A DNA stretch of 64,000 nt from Paraburkholderia fynbosensis. Lineage in GTDB: Bacteria > Pseudomonadota > Gammaproteobacteria > Burkholderiales > Burkholderiaceae. Of the stretch, positions 49,774-59,122 are shown piece after piece. Where the stretch lies: positions 1 to 64,000 of the forward strand of contig NZ_CADIKI010000025.1 of assembly GCF_902859935.1 (NCBI RefSeq), read 5' to 3'. Position numbers and translations under genes: made by a program. The stretch's first letter is position 1, and each line of letters starts with the position of its first letter. A model generated the notes under the pieces. The model was not told the DNA's origin. It searched no databases and saw only the letters and a list, made by a program, of their open reading frames with translations.

Positions 49774-51642
49774 TCACAGACCTAGCTGACGCTTCATATC
49801 AGCCCGTTTCCGATTCAATTCCGAAAGCTCCGCAAACTCCTCCGGCGTGTGCCGGGATTGTCGCGAAAGCTGCTCGAGACGGTCGCAATAAGCGTCGTAC
49901 CGCATCTTGAGGATCGCCGCTTTCAGTTCCTCGCCCACGATCCGTTCCTGCTCGCGCCGTTCCTCGATGACGGTCGCGTCCTGAGGGTCTTTCAGCAGCA
50001 AATCCCGGACATTTTCATCATAGTCTAGAATTTTGCGAAAGATTTCCTCGAAAGTTGGGGCGTTCGCGCCGTTTCGCAATAGGTCGGACAACAACTGAAA
50101 CTCCGCCGAATCGCCCAGCGCACGCGCGTGCGTCGTCACTTCCTCGAACAGTTCGCCGTGCCGTGTGACGCTCAGCAGCGCCTGCTCGGCGTCCTCGTCG
50201 AGCACCGCCACCGTGCGCGGATACATCACGAGATTGCGCAGCGTCTTTTCTTCGATCCCCGTCACGCTGCGCCGGTCCTTGCGGGCCGGCGCGAGGCGCG
50301 CCGCAGCCGCGATCCGCGAATCGACCTCGCAGAGGGCCGCCACCTCGTCGAACGGCACGTCGAGACGGTCGGCGAACATATGCATGATCTGCGCACGCAA
50401 CGCGTTGGCCGGCAGGGCCTGCAGCAGCGGTTTGGCGTCGAACAGCGCACGCGCCCGGCCTTCCGGCTGATCCAGCTCCTTGCCCGTCAGCACTTCGTTG
50501 AGCATGAACTGCGAGAGCGGCATCGCGCGCTCGACCTGCTCGGCGAACGCCTCGGTGCCGAATTCACGCACGTAGCTATCCGGATCGTGCTCGGACGGCA
50601 GAAACAGGAACCGGATCGTCCGGTTGTCCGCCGCGTGTGGCAGGCAGGCGTCCAGCGCCCGGCGAGCGGCGCGCCGCCCTGCCGAATCGCCGTCGAAACT
50701 GAAGATGACCGTATCGGTCTGGCGCATCAGTTTCTGCACATGAACCGGCGTGCAAGCCGTGCCGAGCGTGGCGACCGCGTTCTGAAACCCCAATTGGGCC
50801 AGCGCGACCACGTCCATATAGCCTTCCACGACCAGCACGTAGTGCTGTTCGCGAATCGCCAGACGCGCTTCGAACAGCCCATACAGCTCGCTGCCCTTGT
50901 TAAATAGAGGCGTTTCGGGCGAATTCAAATATTTCGGTTCGCCGCCGTCCAGCACGCGGCCGCCAAAGCCGATCACCTGCCCCTTCACGTTGCGTATCGG
51001 GAACATGATCCGCTCGCGAAAGCGGTCGTAGCGGCGGTTCTGTCCCTGTGCGTCGGACTTTTCGCTGACGATGACGAGGCCAGATTCCACCAGCGCGTCG
51101 TCGCGATAATTGGGGAAGGCCGCTTCGAGATTCTGCCAGCCGTCTGGTGCGTAGCCCAAACCGAAGCGCGCGGCAATTTCGCCGGTCAAGCCGCGTTTTT
51201 TCAGGTACTGGATCGCGCCCGGCGCGCCGCGCAACTGCTTGCGGTAGAAATCGCAAGCGGTCTGCATGACATCTGAGAGTGCCGTCGTGACGGCTTTGGA
51301 CGCCGCCGGTGCATAGCCGCCGGCGCTGCCCCCGCCATATCCCGGCGACGGCTCGTTCGGCACGGTCAAGCCCACCGATTGCGCCAGATCGTTGACCGCC
51401 TCCGGAAACGAGGATCCCACATGTTCCATCAGGAAGCCGATGGCCGTGCCGTGCGCTCCGCAGCCGAAGCAGTGATAAAACTGTTTAGTCGGACTAACGG
51501 TAAACGAAGGGCTTTTCTCGTTGTGAAACGGGCACAGCCCCATGAAGTTCGCGCCGCCCTTTTTCAGCTGCACATACCGGCCGACCACGTCGACGATATC
51601 AACGCGGTTGAGCAGATCCTGCAGGAATGACGGTGGAATCAC
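49774..51642 (-). CDS. dnaG: DNA primase
   Basis: A 622-residue primase. The N-terminal CHC2 zinc finger is GLCPFHNEKSPSFTVSPTK with QFYHCFGCGAHG. The catalytic Toprim core contains LVVEGYMDVVALAQLGFQNA (Glu and EGYMD) and IFSFDGDSAGRRAARRALDA (DGD metal site). The C-terminal helicase-interaction domain (about 450-622) is Glu/Arg-rich. It synthesises primers for both strands at the replication fork with DnaB. It lies between yqeY and rpoD, the classical macromolecular-synthesis arrangement. Confidence 0.97.
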   Translation of the reverse strand: MIPPSFLQDLLNRVDIVDVVGRYVQLKKGGANFMGLCPFHNEKSPSFTVSPTKQFYHCFGCGAHGTAIGFLMEHVGSSFPEAVNDLAQSVGLTVPNEPSPGYGGGSAGGYAPAASKAVTTALSDVMQTACDFYRKQLRGAPGAIQYLKKRGLTGEIAARFGLGYAPDGWQNLEAAFPNYRDDALVESGLVIVSEKSDAQGQNRRYDRFRERIMFPIRNVKGQVIGFGGRVLDGGEPKYLNSPETPLFNKGSELYGLFEARLAIREQHYVLVVEGYMDVVALAQLGFQNAVATLGTACTPVHVQKLMRQTDTVIFSFDGDSAGRRAARRALDACLPHAADNRTIRFLFLPSEHDPDSYVREFGTEAFAEQVERAMPLSQFMLNEVLTGKELDQPEGRARALFDAKPLLQALPANALRAQIMHMFADRLDVPFDEVAALCEVDSRIAAAARLAPARKDRRSVTGIEEKTLRNLVMYPRTVAVLDEDAEQALLSVTRHGELFEEVTTHARALGDSAEFQLLSDLLRNGANAPTFEEIFRKILDYDENVRDLLLKDPQDATVIEERREQERIVGEELKAAILKMRYDAYCDRLEQLSRQSRHTPEEFAELSELNRKRADMKRQLGL

Positions 51643-51720
51643 AGTAGATGACGCTACCTAAAAAGCTCAACGCTGCGCGCGGCGTCGGACGACGGCGCGC
51701 GCAGGCCGGACAAACTCAGA

Positions 51721-52167
51721 TTACTTCGCGAGCGCGGCTTTGACTTGCGCCGACACCGCGGTCATATCGGCGCGACCGGCCAGCTTCGGCTTGAGCACGC
51801 CCATCACCTTACCCATGTCCTGCGGGCCGGCCGCGCCGGTTTGGGCGACCGCAGCCTGGACTTCGGCAACGATTTCCGCCTCGGACATCTGCTCCGGCAT
51901 GTAGGCGGACAGAATTGCCAGCTCGGCCTTTTCCTTGTCGGCCAGATCTGTGCGGCCTGCGGCCTCGAACTGGCTGATGGAGTCCTTGCGCTGCTTGATC
52001 ATCTTGTCGACGACCGCGGTGATCGCGGCGTCGTCGAGCATGACGCGCTCATCGACTTCGCGCTGCTTGATGGCGGCGAGCAGCAGGCGGATCGTGCCGA
52101 GACGCTCGGTCTCACGCGCCCGCATGGCAGCTTTCATATCGTCGTTGATCCGGTCCTTGAGACTCAT
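51721..52167 (-). CDS. yqeY: GatB/YqeY-domain protein
   Basis: A 148-residue protein of the YqeY family: MSLKDRINDDMKAAMRARET, LGTIRLLLAAIKQREVDERV, AYMPEQMSEAEIVAEVQAAV, MGKVMGVLKPKLAGRADMTA. It resembles the tRNA-binding tail of GatB and is found between rpsU and dnaG in many proteobacteria; its role is not established. AGGTG precedes the start; a GTG immediately before the ATG is an equivalent start. Confidence 0.93.
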   Translation of the reverse strand: MSLKDRINDDMKAAMRARETERLGTIRLLLAAIKQREVDERVMLDDAAITAVVDKMIKQRKDSISQFEAAGRTDLADKEKAELAILSAYMPEQMSEAEIVAEVQAAVAQTGAAGPQDMGKVMGVLKPKLAGRADMTAVSAQVKAALAK

Positions 52168-52227
52168 CACTCACCTGAATGCGTTGAAAGTTGAAAAAGC
52201 GGCCGGGTCGAATGCATCAACACGAAT

Positions 52228-52258
52228 ACCCGCTTGGGGACTGCTTCCTCAAGCGGGT
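52228..52258 (-). other. Stem-loop in the rpsU-yqeY gap
   Basis: ACCCGCTTG (52228-52236) and CAAGCGGGT (52250-52258) form a 9-bp stem with a 13-nt loop. No U tract follows on the minus strand, so it is more likely an attenuator or RNase-processing hairpin that lowers expression of yqeY-dnaG relative to rpsU. Confidence 0.55.
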
Positions 52259-52390
52259 TGGCGCAATGTGCGTAGTGGATGCGACCCTGCCGGCTGGCCC
52301 GACGAACCGTGTTTTCCGTGATGATACTTCGCGTGCCCTCACCGGTGGATGTCGCCGCTCCGTTTGACCGGGACCGCGGCAACGCCAGAA

Positions 52391-52603
52391 TCAGTAGAAC
52401 TTCTTTGGCAGCATCTGGACACGCAGACGCTTGAAGTGACGCTTCACCGCGGCGGCTTTCTTGCGCTTGCGTTCAGCCGTAGGCTTTTCGTAAAACTCGC
52501 GAGCGCGAAGTTCCGTCAGCAAGCCGTTTTTCTCCATGGTGCGTTTGAAACGGCGCATGGCGACTTCAAACGGCTCGTTGTCTTTTACGCGGATGGTCGT
52601 CAT
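52391..52603 (-). CDS. rpsU: 30S ribosomal protein S21
   Basis: A 70-residue basic protein with the full S21 sequence pattern TTIRVKDNEPFEVAMRRFKR, ELRAREFYEKPTAERKRKKA and KRHFKRLRVQMLPKKFY. S21 helps base pairing of 16S rRNA with mRNA ribosome binding sites. First gene of the macromolecular-synthesis cluster. Confidence 0.97.
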   Translation of the reverse strand: MTTIRVKDNEPFEVAMRRFKRTMEKNGLLTELRAREFYEKPTAERKRKKAAAVKRHFKRLRVQMLPKKFY

Positions 52604-52671
52604 TTTTCAATAACGGAACTTTGTAAAGGTTCAGGAGTATAGCAGAGCTTTCTCACAAAGCTAATGCGCCG

Positions 52672-53889
52672 TCAAGCCCCCTGGACGTACTCCGCGGCCG
52701 CCTGGCCAGCCGCCACGCCAGAGGCCCACGCCCACTGGAAGTTGTAGCCACCGAGCCAGCCGGTCACGTCGACCGCCTCGCCGATGAAGTACAGCCCCGG
52801 CGCCTTCGCGCTCATCATCGTCGTTGACGACAGGTCGCGCGTGTCGACGCCGCCGCGCGTCACTTCGGCTTTGCGATAGCCTTCGGTGCCGTTCGGGGTG
52901 AGCGTCCAACGCGACAGCGCTTCACCGATGCGCCGCAACGTCTTGTCCGGCAGATCGGCCACGCGGGCTTCGGCAGAAATCTGGTGGGTTTCCAGCCACA
53001 CGTGAGCGAGCCGCTGCGGCACCCACTCGGATAGCAGATTGGCGATCTGGCGCTTCGTGCCGGTCTTTGCTTCGAGCAGGGCGGTCGTCGCGTCGCGCTC
53101 TGCCAACAGGTTGATGTGAATTGGCTCGCCGGGTTGCCAGTAGCTCGAGATTTGCAGCACGCCCGGGCCCGACAGACCACGGTGCGTGAGCAGCAGGTCC
53201 TCGGTGAATTCGGCGCCGGCCTTCCTGTTGCCGGTCGCCAGTTGCACTTCGAGCGACACGCCGGAGAGTGCCGAGAACGGCTCCCAGTCGGCGGCGGCGA
53301 AGGTCAGCGGAACCAGCGCGGGACGCGTATCGATCAATTTGTGACCGAACTGTTTGGCAAGCCGATAGGCGAAATCGGTGGCGCCGATCTTGGGGATCGA
53401 CAGCCCGCCAGTCGCGATCACCAACGCGCGCGCGGTGATCGGGCCGGACAGCGTATCCAGCGTGTACCGGCCCTGCGCGTCCTGCCGCACGCCTTCCACC
53501 GACAACGGCGTGCGCCATGCGACACGGCCGGCGTCGCACTCGCTCTTCAACACGTTGATGACCGCGTCGCTCGACTGGTCGCAGAAAAGCTGCCCCTTGT
53601 GCTTCTCGTGCCACGTCACGCGGTGACGCTTGAGCAACGCCATGAAATCGCGCGGCGTGTAGCGCGCCAGCGCGGACCGGCAAAAATGTGGATTGGCCGA
53701 CAGGTAATTGGCCGGCCCGGCGTACACATTCGTGAAGTTGCACCGGCCACCGCCGGAGATGCGGATTTTTTCCGCGAGACGTTGCGAGTGGTCGATCAGC
53801 ACCACGCGCCGGCCGAGTTGCCCGGCCACGGCCGCGCACATCATGCCGGCCGCGCCTGCGCCGATCACCGCGATATCGAAAGATTCCAT
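52672..53889 (-). CDS. HI0933/YhiN-family flavoprotein
   Basis: A 405-residue FAD-dependent oxidoreductase. The dinucleotide fold starts IAVIGAGAAGMMCAAVAGQL and the family signature EKIRISGGGRCNFTNV is complete. Further motifs are ALVIATGGLSIPKIGATDFA, EVTRGGVDTRDLSSTTMMSA and LYFIGEAVDVTGWLGGYNFQ. The family includes BaiN; its physiological substrate is unclear. It is divergent from tsaD. Confidence 0.92.
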   Translation of the reverse strand: MESFDIAVIGAGAAGMMCAAVAGQLGRRVVLIDHSQRLAEKIRISGGGRCNFTNVYAGPANYLSANPHFCRSALARYTPRDFMALLKRHRVTWHEKHKGQLFCDQSSDAVINVLKSECDAGRVAWRTPLSVEGVRQDAQGRYTLDTLSGPITARALVIATGGLSIPKIGATDFAYRLAKQFGHKLIDTRPALVPLTFAAADWEPFSALSGVSLEVQLATGNRKAGAEFTEDLLLTHRGLSGPGVLQISSYWQPGEPIHINLLAERDATTALLEAKTGTKRQIANLLSEWVPQRLAHVWLETHQISAEARVADLPDKTLRRIGEALSRWTLTPNGTEGYRKAEVTRGGVDTRDLSSTTMMSAKAPGLYFIGEAVDVTGWLGGYNFQWAWASGVAAGQAAAEYVQGA

Positions 53890-54019
53890 GGGGCCGCATT
53901 GTACCTGCGGGATAGCGGCCCTCTGCGGCTTGGTGCCCGCACTGCTATACTTTCAGGCTGGCCTTTTATTTCTGGGCGCAAGGGTGTTGTCACTCGTGCG
54001 TCCCTTCAGACCCACCATC

Positions 54020-55048
54020 ATGCTCGTTCTCGGCATCGAAAGCTCCTGCGACGAAACCGGTCTCGCGCTCTACGACACGGAGCGCGGCCTGCTTGCGCAC
54101 GCGCTGCATTCGCAGATTGCGATGCATCGGGAGTACGGCGGCGTCGTGCCCGAGTTGGCGTCGCGCGACCACATCCGACGTGCGCTGCCGCTGCTTGAAG
54201 AGGTGATGGGGCGTGCCGGCGCGGCGCGCAGCGACATCGACGCGATCGCCTATACGCAAGGGCCTGGGCTCGCGGGCGCGTTGCTGGTCGGCGCGAGTGT
54301 CGCCAATTCGCTGGCAATGGCGTGGGACAAGCCGACCATCGGCATCCACCACCTCGAAGGGCACCTGTTGTCGCCGCTGCTGGTGGATGAGCCGCCGCCG
54401 TTCCCGTTCGTGGCGCTGCTGGTGTCAGGCGGACATACGCAATTGATGCGCGTGACGGACGTGGGCGTCTACGAGACGCTCGGCGAAACGCTGGACGACG
54501 CGGCCGGCGAAGCGTTCGACAAAACCGCCAAACTGCTCGGCCTCGGTTATCCGGGCGGCCCGGAAGTGTCTCGCATGGCGGAATTCGGCACGCCCGGCGC
54601 GGTAGTCCTGCCCCGCCCGATGCTGCATTCCGGCGACCTCGACTTCAGCTTCAGCGGCCTGAAGACCGCCGTCCTCACGCACGCGAAGAAGCTCGGCGGC
54701 GCGAATATCTGCGAGCAGGCGAAAGCGGATCTGGCGCGCGGCTTCGTCGACGCCGCGGTGGAAGTGCTGGCGGCGAAGTCGCTGGCGGCGCTGAAAAAGA
54801 CCCGGCTCAACCGGCTGGTCGTCGCGGGGGGCGTGGGCGCCAACCGGCAACTGCGCGAGGCGCTGTCCGCCGCCGCGAAAAAGCGCAACTTCTTCGTGCA
54901 CTACCCCGACTTGTCGCTGTGCACGGACAACGGCGCGATGATCGCGCTGGCCGGTGCGTTGCGATTGCAGCGCTGGCCCGATCAATCGGCTAAAGACTAC
55001 GCGTTCACGGTGAAGCCGCGCTGGGATCTGACTTCCCTCGCACGCTGA
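54020..55048 (+). CDS. tsaD: tRNA N6-threonylcarbamoyladenosine synthase subunit TsaD
   Basis: A 342-residue ASKHA-fold enzyme that transfers threonylcarbamoyl to A37 of ANN-decoding tRNAs with TsaB and TsaE. Motifs are MLVLGIESSCDETGLALYDT, the metal-binding His111 and His115 (HHLEGHLL), VSGGHTQLM, EAFDKTAKLLGLGYPGGPEV and VAGGVGANRQLRE. Start ATG 54020 is fixed by the family N-terminus although no clear ribosome binding site precedes it. Confidence 0.96.
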   Translation: MLVLGIESSCDETGLALYDTERGLLAHALHSQIAMHREYGGVVPELASRDHIRRALPLLEEVMGRAGAARSDIDAIAYTQGPGLAGALLVGASVANSLAMAWDKPTIGIHHLEGHLLSPLLVDEPPPFPFVALLVSGGHTQLMRVTDVGVYETLGETLDDAAGEAFDKTAKLLGLGYPGGPEVSRMAEFGTPGAVVLPRPMLHSGDLDFSFSGLKTAVLTHAKKLGGANICEQAKADLARGFVDAAVEVLAAKSLAALKKTRLNRLVVAGGVGANRQLREALSAAAKKRNFFVHYPDLSLCTDNGAMIALAGALRLQRWPDQSAKDYAFTVKPRWDLTSLAR

Positions 55049-55071
55049 ATTGAATATCGCCGCATCATAAG

Positions 55072-55097
55072 AAAAGCCGCTTCAAAAGCGGCTTTTT
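55072..55097. terminator. Terminator after tsaD
   Basis: AAAAGCCGCTT (55072-55082), loop CAA, AAGCGGCTTTT (55086-55096), then T. Perfect 11-bp stem with A and T flanks, so it can serve both tsaD and the convergent folE2. Confidence 0.9.
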
Positions 55098-55136
55098 CAA
55101 TGCGGTCAAACCAGCGAACACACGCAAGGGCGTGTC

Positions 55137-55943
55137 TCACCCCACCCGCTTGTCGCGCTCGATCACCGCATAGGCGCTGTGATTGTGAATCGACTCGAAG
55201 TTCTCCGCTTCGAGCACATAGGCGACGATCCGCTCGTCCGCATTCAGCCGTTGCGCGACGTCGCGCACCAGGTCTTCGACGAACTTCGGATTTTCATACG
55301 CGCGCTCGGTGACGAACTTCTCGTCGGGGCGCTTGAGCAAGCCCCAAAGTTCGCACGATGCTTCTTCCTCCGCAATGCGAACCAATTCTTCCACCGCCAC
55401 GTCGCCGGTCAGTTCGGCGTTGATCGTGACGTGCGAGCGCTGGTTATGCGCGCCGTACTGCGAAATCTTTTTCGAACACGGGCACAGGCTCGTGACTGGC
55501 ACCAGCACCTTCAGAAACAGGCGCGTCGTGCCGTTGCGGGTGTCGCCCGTCAGCGTGACTTCGTAGTCGAGCAGACTCTGCACGCCCGAAACCGGCGCGG
55601 TCTTGTTCACAAAGTACGGGAACGACACTTCGATGCGGCCCGCCTCGGCTTCGAGCTTTTCGAGCATGGCGGCGAGCATGGTGCGAAAAGTGGCCGGTCC
55701 GAGCGGCGCCTTGTTCTCCTCGAGCAACGCCACGAAACGCGACATATGCGTGCCCTTCTGTTCAGCCGGGAGATGCACGTCGAGATTCCACGTGCCGACC
55801 GTCGGCTGCACTTCGCCGCTTTGCGTGCGCACCGTCAACGGATGACGTACGCCCTTGACGCCGACCCGCTGAATCGGGATCTGGCGCGTGTCGGGCGTGC
55901 TTTGCACGTCGGGCATGATAAAGGCGGGATTCATCTGGTTCAT
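55137..55943 (-). CDS. folE2: GTP cyclohydrolase FolE2 (type IB)
   Basis: A 268-residue GTP cyclohydrolase I of the metal-flexible FolE2 type, making dihydroneopterin triphosphate for folate or queuosine synthesis. Motifs are HLPAEQKGTHMSRFVALLEE, VPVTSLCPCSKKISQYGAHN (metal-site Cys) and SHVTINAELTG. FolE2 is often induced in zinc limitation because it does not require zinc; no Zur box was recognised here. It is 300 nt downstream of dxs on the same strand. Confidence 0.95.
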   Translation of the reverse strand: MNQMNPAFIMPDVQSTPDTRQIPIQRVGVKGVRHPLTVRTQSGEVQPTVGTWNLDVHLPAEQKGTHMSRFVALLEENKAPLGPATFRTMLAAMLEKLEAEAGRIEVSFPYFVNKTAPVSGVQSLLDYEVTLTGDTRNGTTRLFLKVLVPVTSLCPCSKKISQYGAHNQRSHVTINAELTGDVAVEELVRIAEEEASCELWGLLKRPDEKFVTERAYENPKFVEDLVRDVAQRLNADERIVAYVLEAENFESIHNHSAYAVIERDKRVG

Positions 55944-56046
55944 TGTGTTGTCCTTTCAGGAAAGCGCCGGGCCGCCCCGAGTTTCCGCTCCGCCGGAACC
56001 CCCGCCCCGAACGAAGCCCCTTGGGGAATGGGAGGATCGGGGCGAT

Positions 56047-56170
56047 GGCCCCCAACGAGGGGCCGCCCTGAACCAGCGGATTCAGGGGCTCTCAGCGGCC
56101 GTGCGGATAGTGCGCGCAACGGCCAACGCCGGCCTTGGCCGGCGTTGGAAGATGGGCCCGCAGGCCCATC
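56047..56170. repeat. Cluster of four consecutive perfect hairpins
   Basis: Between dxs and folE2: GGCCCC-N6-GGGGCC (56047-56064), CCCTGAA-N8-TTCAGGG (56066-56087), CCAACGCCGGCC-TT-GGCCGGCGTTGG (56123-56148), and GATGGGCC-CGCA-GGCCCATC (56151-56170). No U tracts follow. This looks like a REP/BIME-like intergenic repeat. The remaining part of 55944-56245 is GC-rich and also shows a CCCCTTGGGG palindrome near 56020; no gene is present. Confidence 0.6.
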
Positions 56171-56245
56171 GATTCGAGTTGGAGATGGCAAAAAGCGGAT
56201 TGGCAGCCGTCATCGCATCGCGGCGGCATGCCGGTCGGCAACGCC

Positions 56246-58153
56246 TTACGCGACGCGCTTCACCGACGATTGAACGCCGAGCGCGCCGTTCGACAAAAAC
56301 CGCTCGCGAATCGACTTGGCGATACCGACGGCGTCGAGACCGCATGCGGCGAGCAGCTTGGCCGGGTCGCCATGATCGATGAAGCGGTCGGGCAAGCCCA
56401 ATTGCAGCACCGGCCGCATCACGCCCGCTTCGAGCAGCGCTTCGACGCAAGCCGAGCCCGCGCCGCCCATCACGCAGCCTTCTTCGACGGTGACGATGGC
56501 GTCGTGCGTCTCGGCCAGTCGACGGACCAGCTCGGCGTCGAGCGGCTTCACGAAGCGCATGTTCGCGACGGTGGCGTCCAGTTGCTCGGCCGCCGCCAGC
56601 GACGGCGCGACCATCGTGCCGAACGCGAGGATCGCAATGCGCTTGCCCACCGGCTGCGCCGTCTCGCGCCGCACTTCGCCCTTGCCGAGCGGCAGCGCCG
56701 CCATCTGCTTGACGGTGGCGACACCCGTACCCGCGCCGCGCGGATAACGCACCGCCGTCGGGTTCGGCTGCTGCAGCGCGGTGTATAGCATCTGCCGGCA
56801 TTCGTTTTCGTCCGACGGCGCCATGACCGTCATGTTCGGGATGCAGCGCATGAACGCGAGGTCGTAAGCACCCGCGTGCGTGGCGCCGTCTGCACCGACC
56901 AGACCCGCGCGGTCGATGGCGAACACCACCGGCAGGTTTTGCAGCGCGACGTCGTGAATCAGCTGGTCGTAGGCACGCTGCAGGAAGGTCGAGTAGATCG
57001 CGACCACTGGCTTCATGCCGTCCGCGGCAAGACCGCCGGCAAACGTCACCGCGTGCTGTTCGGCAATGCCGACGTCGAAATAACGATCCGGGAAGCGCTT
57101 CTCGAACTCGACCATGCCCGAGCCCTCGCGCATGGCCGGCGTGATGCCGATCACGCGCGAATCCAGCTCGGCGGCGTCGCACAGCCATTCGCCGAATACC
57201 TGCGTGTAGGTCTTCTTCGACGGCGTGGTGGCGGGCTTGATGCCTTCGGCCGGATTGAACTTGCCCGGGCCGTGGTACAGCACCGGATCGGCCTCGGCCA
57301 GCTTGTAGCCCTGGCCTTTCTTCGTCACGACGTGCAGGAATTGCGGGCCGCGCAGTTCCTTGATGTTCTGCAGCGTCGGGATCAGCGAGTCGAGATCATG
57401 ACCGTCGATCGGGCCGATGTAGTTGAAGCCGAACTCTTCGAACAGCGTGGCCGGCACGATCATGCCCTTCGCGTGCTCTTCGAGCTTGCGGGCGAGGTCG
57501 AGCATCGGCGGCGCGACGCGCAGCACGCGTTCGACGCCCGCGCGCGCGGCGGCGTAGAAGCGGCCGGACATCAGGCGCGCCAGATGGCGATTGAGCGCGC
57601 CGACCGGCGGCGAGATCGACATGTCGTTGTCGTTCAGGATCACCAGCAGCGGCACGTCGTCTTCGACGCCGGCGTTGTTCATGGCCTCGAAGGCCATGCC
57701 CGCCGTCATCGCGCCGTCGCCGATCACGGCGATGCCCATGCGGTTGTCGCCCTGCAGCTTACTCGCGACCGCCATGCCGAGCGCAGCGGAGATCGACGTG
57801 CTGGAGTGCGCGGTGCCGAAGGTGTCGTATTCGGACTCGTCGCGTTTCGGGAAGCCCGATATGCCGCCGAGCTGACGCAGCGTGTGCATCTGGTCGCGGC
57901 GGCCCGTGAGGATCTTGTGCGGATAGGTTTGATGGCCCACGTCCCAGACAATGCGGTCGTGCGGCGTGTCGAACACGTAGTGCAGAGCAATGGTCAACTC
58001 GACCGTGCCGAGGTTGGACGAAAGATGGCCGCCCGTCTGCGATACGCTGTCGAGCACGAAAGCACGCAACTCGTCGGCAAGCGGTTGCAATTGGCGGCGA
58101 TCGAGGCGGCGCAAGGCTGCCGGGTCGTCGATGGTTTTCAGCAAGTCGTACAT
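56246..58153 (-). CDS. dxs: 1-deoxy-D-xylulose-5-phosphate synthase
   Basis: A 635-residue thiamine-diphosphate enzyme, first step of the MEP isoprenoid pathway (pyruvate plus glyceraldehyde 3-phosphate). Evidence: GGHLSSNLGTVELTIALHYV, IVWDVGHQTYPHKILTGRRD, thiamine motif IAVIGDGAMTAGMAFEAMNN, NYIGPIDGHDL and DVGIAEQHAVTFAGGLA (catalytic Glu). The start MYDLLKTID at 58153 has GGAACG upstream; the frame extends to 58198. Clustered with ispA and xseB. Confidence 0.97.
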   Translation of the reverse strand: MYDLLKTIDDPAALRRLDRRQLQPLADELRAFVLDSVSQTGGHLSSNLGTVELTIALHYVFDTPHDRIVWDVGHQTYPHKILTGRRDQMHTLRQLGGISGFPKRDESEYDTFGTAHSSTSISAALGMAVASKLQGDNRMGIAVIGDGAMTAGMAFEAMNNAGVEDDVPLLVILNDNDMSISPPVGALNRHLARLMSGRFYAAARAGVERVLRVAPPMLDLARKLEEHAKGMIVPATLFEEFGFNYIGPIDGHDLDSLIPTLQNIKELRGPQFLHVVTKKGQGYKLAEADPVLYHGPGKFNPAEGIKPATTPSKKTYTQVFGEWLCDAAELDSRVIGITPAMREGSGMVEFEKRFPDRYFDVGIAEQHAVTFAGGLAADGMKPVVAIYSTFLQRAYDQLIHDVALQNLPVVFAIDRAGLVGADGATHAGAYDLAFMRCIPNMTVMAPSDENECRQMLYTALQQPNPTAVRYPRGAGTGVATVKQMAALPLGKGEVRRETAQPVGKRIAILAFGTMVAPSLAAAEQLDATVANMRFVKPLDAELVRRLAETHDAIVTVEEGCVMGGAGSACVEALLEAGVMRPVLQLGLPDRFIDHGDPAKLLAACGLDAVGIAKSIRERFLSNGALGVQSSVKRVA

Positions 58154-58240
58154 CGTCGTTCCATTGTAGGAAAACTTACGCGCCCGCACTTCATACATGC
58201 ACCCCGGGGATAAAAGGTGCGCGGCGGCGGGCTTTCGCGT

Positions 58241-59122
58241 TCAGCTAACCCGGTTCACCACCAGGTCGGCCAATTCGGCAAGACGCTGCGCGCGTGCGCC
58301 GAACGGCGCCAGCGCGGCGTGCGCGTCGCTGCGCAGCTGCGCTGCGAGCGAGCGCGACGCGTCGAGCCCGATAATCGACACGTAGGTCGGCTTGCCGTCC
58401 TTCGCGTCTTTGCCAGCGGTCTTGCCGAGCGTCGCGGAATCGGTCGTGACGTCGAGAATGTCGTCGACGACCTGAAACGCGAGGCCGACGGCGGCCGCAT
58501 AGGCGTCGAGCGAACGCATCGCGTCCGCATCCGGCGCTTCGCCGGCCAGAGCGCCCATGCGCACCGCGGCGCGCAGCAACGCGCCGGTTTTCATCCGGTG
58601 CATGGTTTCGAGTTGCGTGCGCGTCAGCGTGTGGCCGACGCTCGCCAGGTCGATCGCCTGCCCGCCGCACATGCCGAGCGAGCCGCTCGCGAGCGCCAGT
58701 TCGCGCACGAGCGAAGCCTGCTGCGGCGCGGCCAGCACGTCCGAGGTCAGCGCGACGAAAGCCTGCGATTGCAGCGCGTCCCCGACCAGCAGCGCCGTGG
58801 CTTCGTCATATTGGACGTGTACCGTGGGCTTGCCGCGGCGCAGCGCGTCGTCGTCCATGCAGGGCATGTCGTCGTGTACAAGCGAGTACACGTGGATCAT
58901 TTCCAGCGCCGCCGCCGCCGCATCGAGGCATTCGGCGCGCGCGCCGGTCAGCTCGCCGGCCGCGTGGCACAGCAGCGGACGAACCCGCTTGCCGCCGCCG
59001 AGCACCGCGTAACGCATCGCCTCATGCAGTTTGGCGGGCTCGGTGGCCTCGCCCGGCAGGTAGTGTTCCAGCGCCGTTTCGACACGTTCGAGTACCGAGC
59101 GCGTCCATTGTTCGAATGTCAT
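58241..59122 (-). CDS. ispA: Farnesyl diphosphate synthase
   Basis: A 293-residue trans-prenyltransferase condensing C5 units to farnesyl diphosphate. First Asp-rich motif HDDMPCMDDDALRRGKPT (Asp84, Asp85 with 4-residue insertion before Asp90, the bacterial FPP synthase type). Second Asp motif FQVVDDILDVT. KRVRPLLCHAAGE binds diphosphate. It overlaps xseB by 4 nt and precedes dxs by 87 nt, a conserved MEP-pathway operon. Confidence 0.96.
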   Translation of the reverse strand: MTFEQWTRSVLERVETALEHYLPGEATEPAKLHEAMRYAVLGGGKRVRPLLCHAAGELTGARAECLDAAAAALEMIHVYSLVHDDMPCMDDDALRRGKPTVHVQYDEATALLVGDALQSQAFVALTSDVLAAPQQASLVRELALASGSLGMCGGQAIDLASVGHTLTRTQLETMHRMKTGALLRAAVRMGALAGEAPDADAMRSLDAYAAAVGLAFQVVDDILDVTTDSATLGKTAGKDAKDGKPTYVSIIGLDASRSLAAQLRSDAHAALAPFGARAQRLAELADLVVNRVS

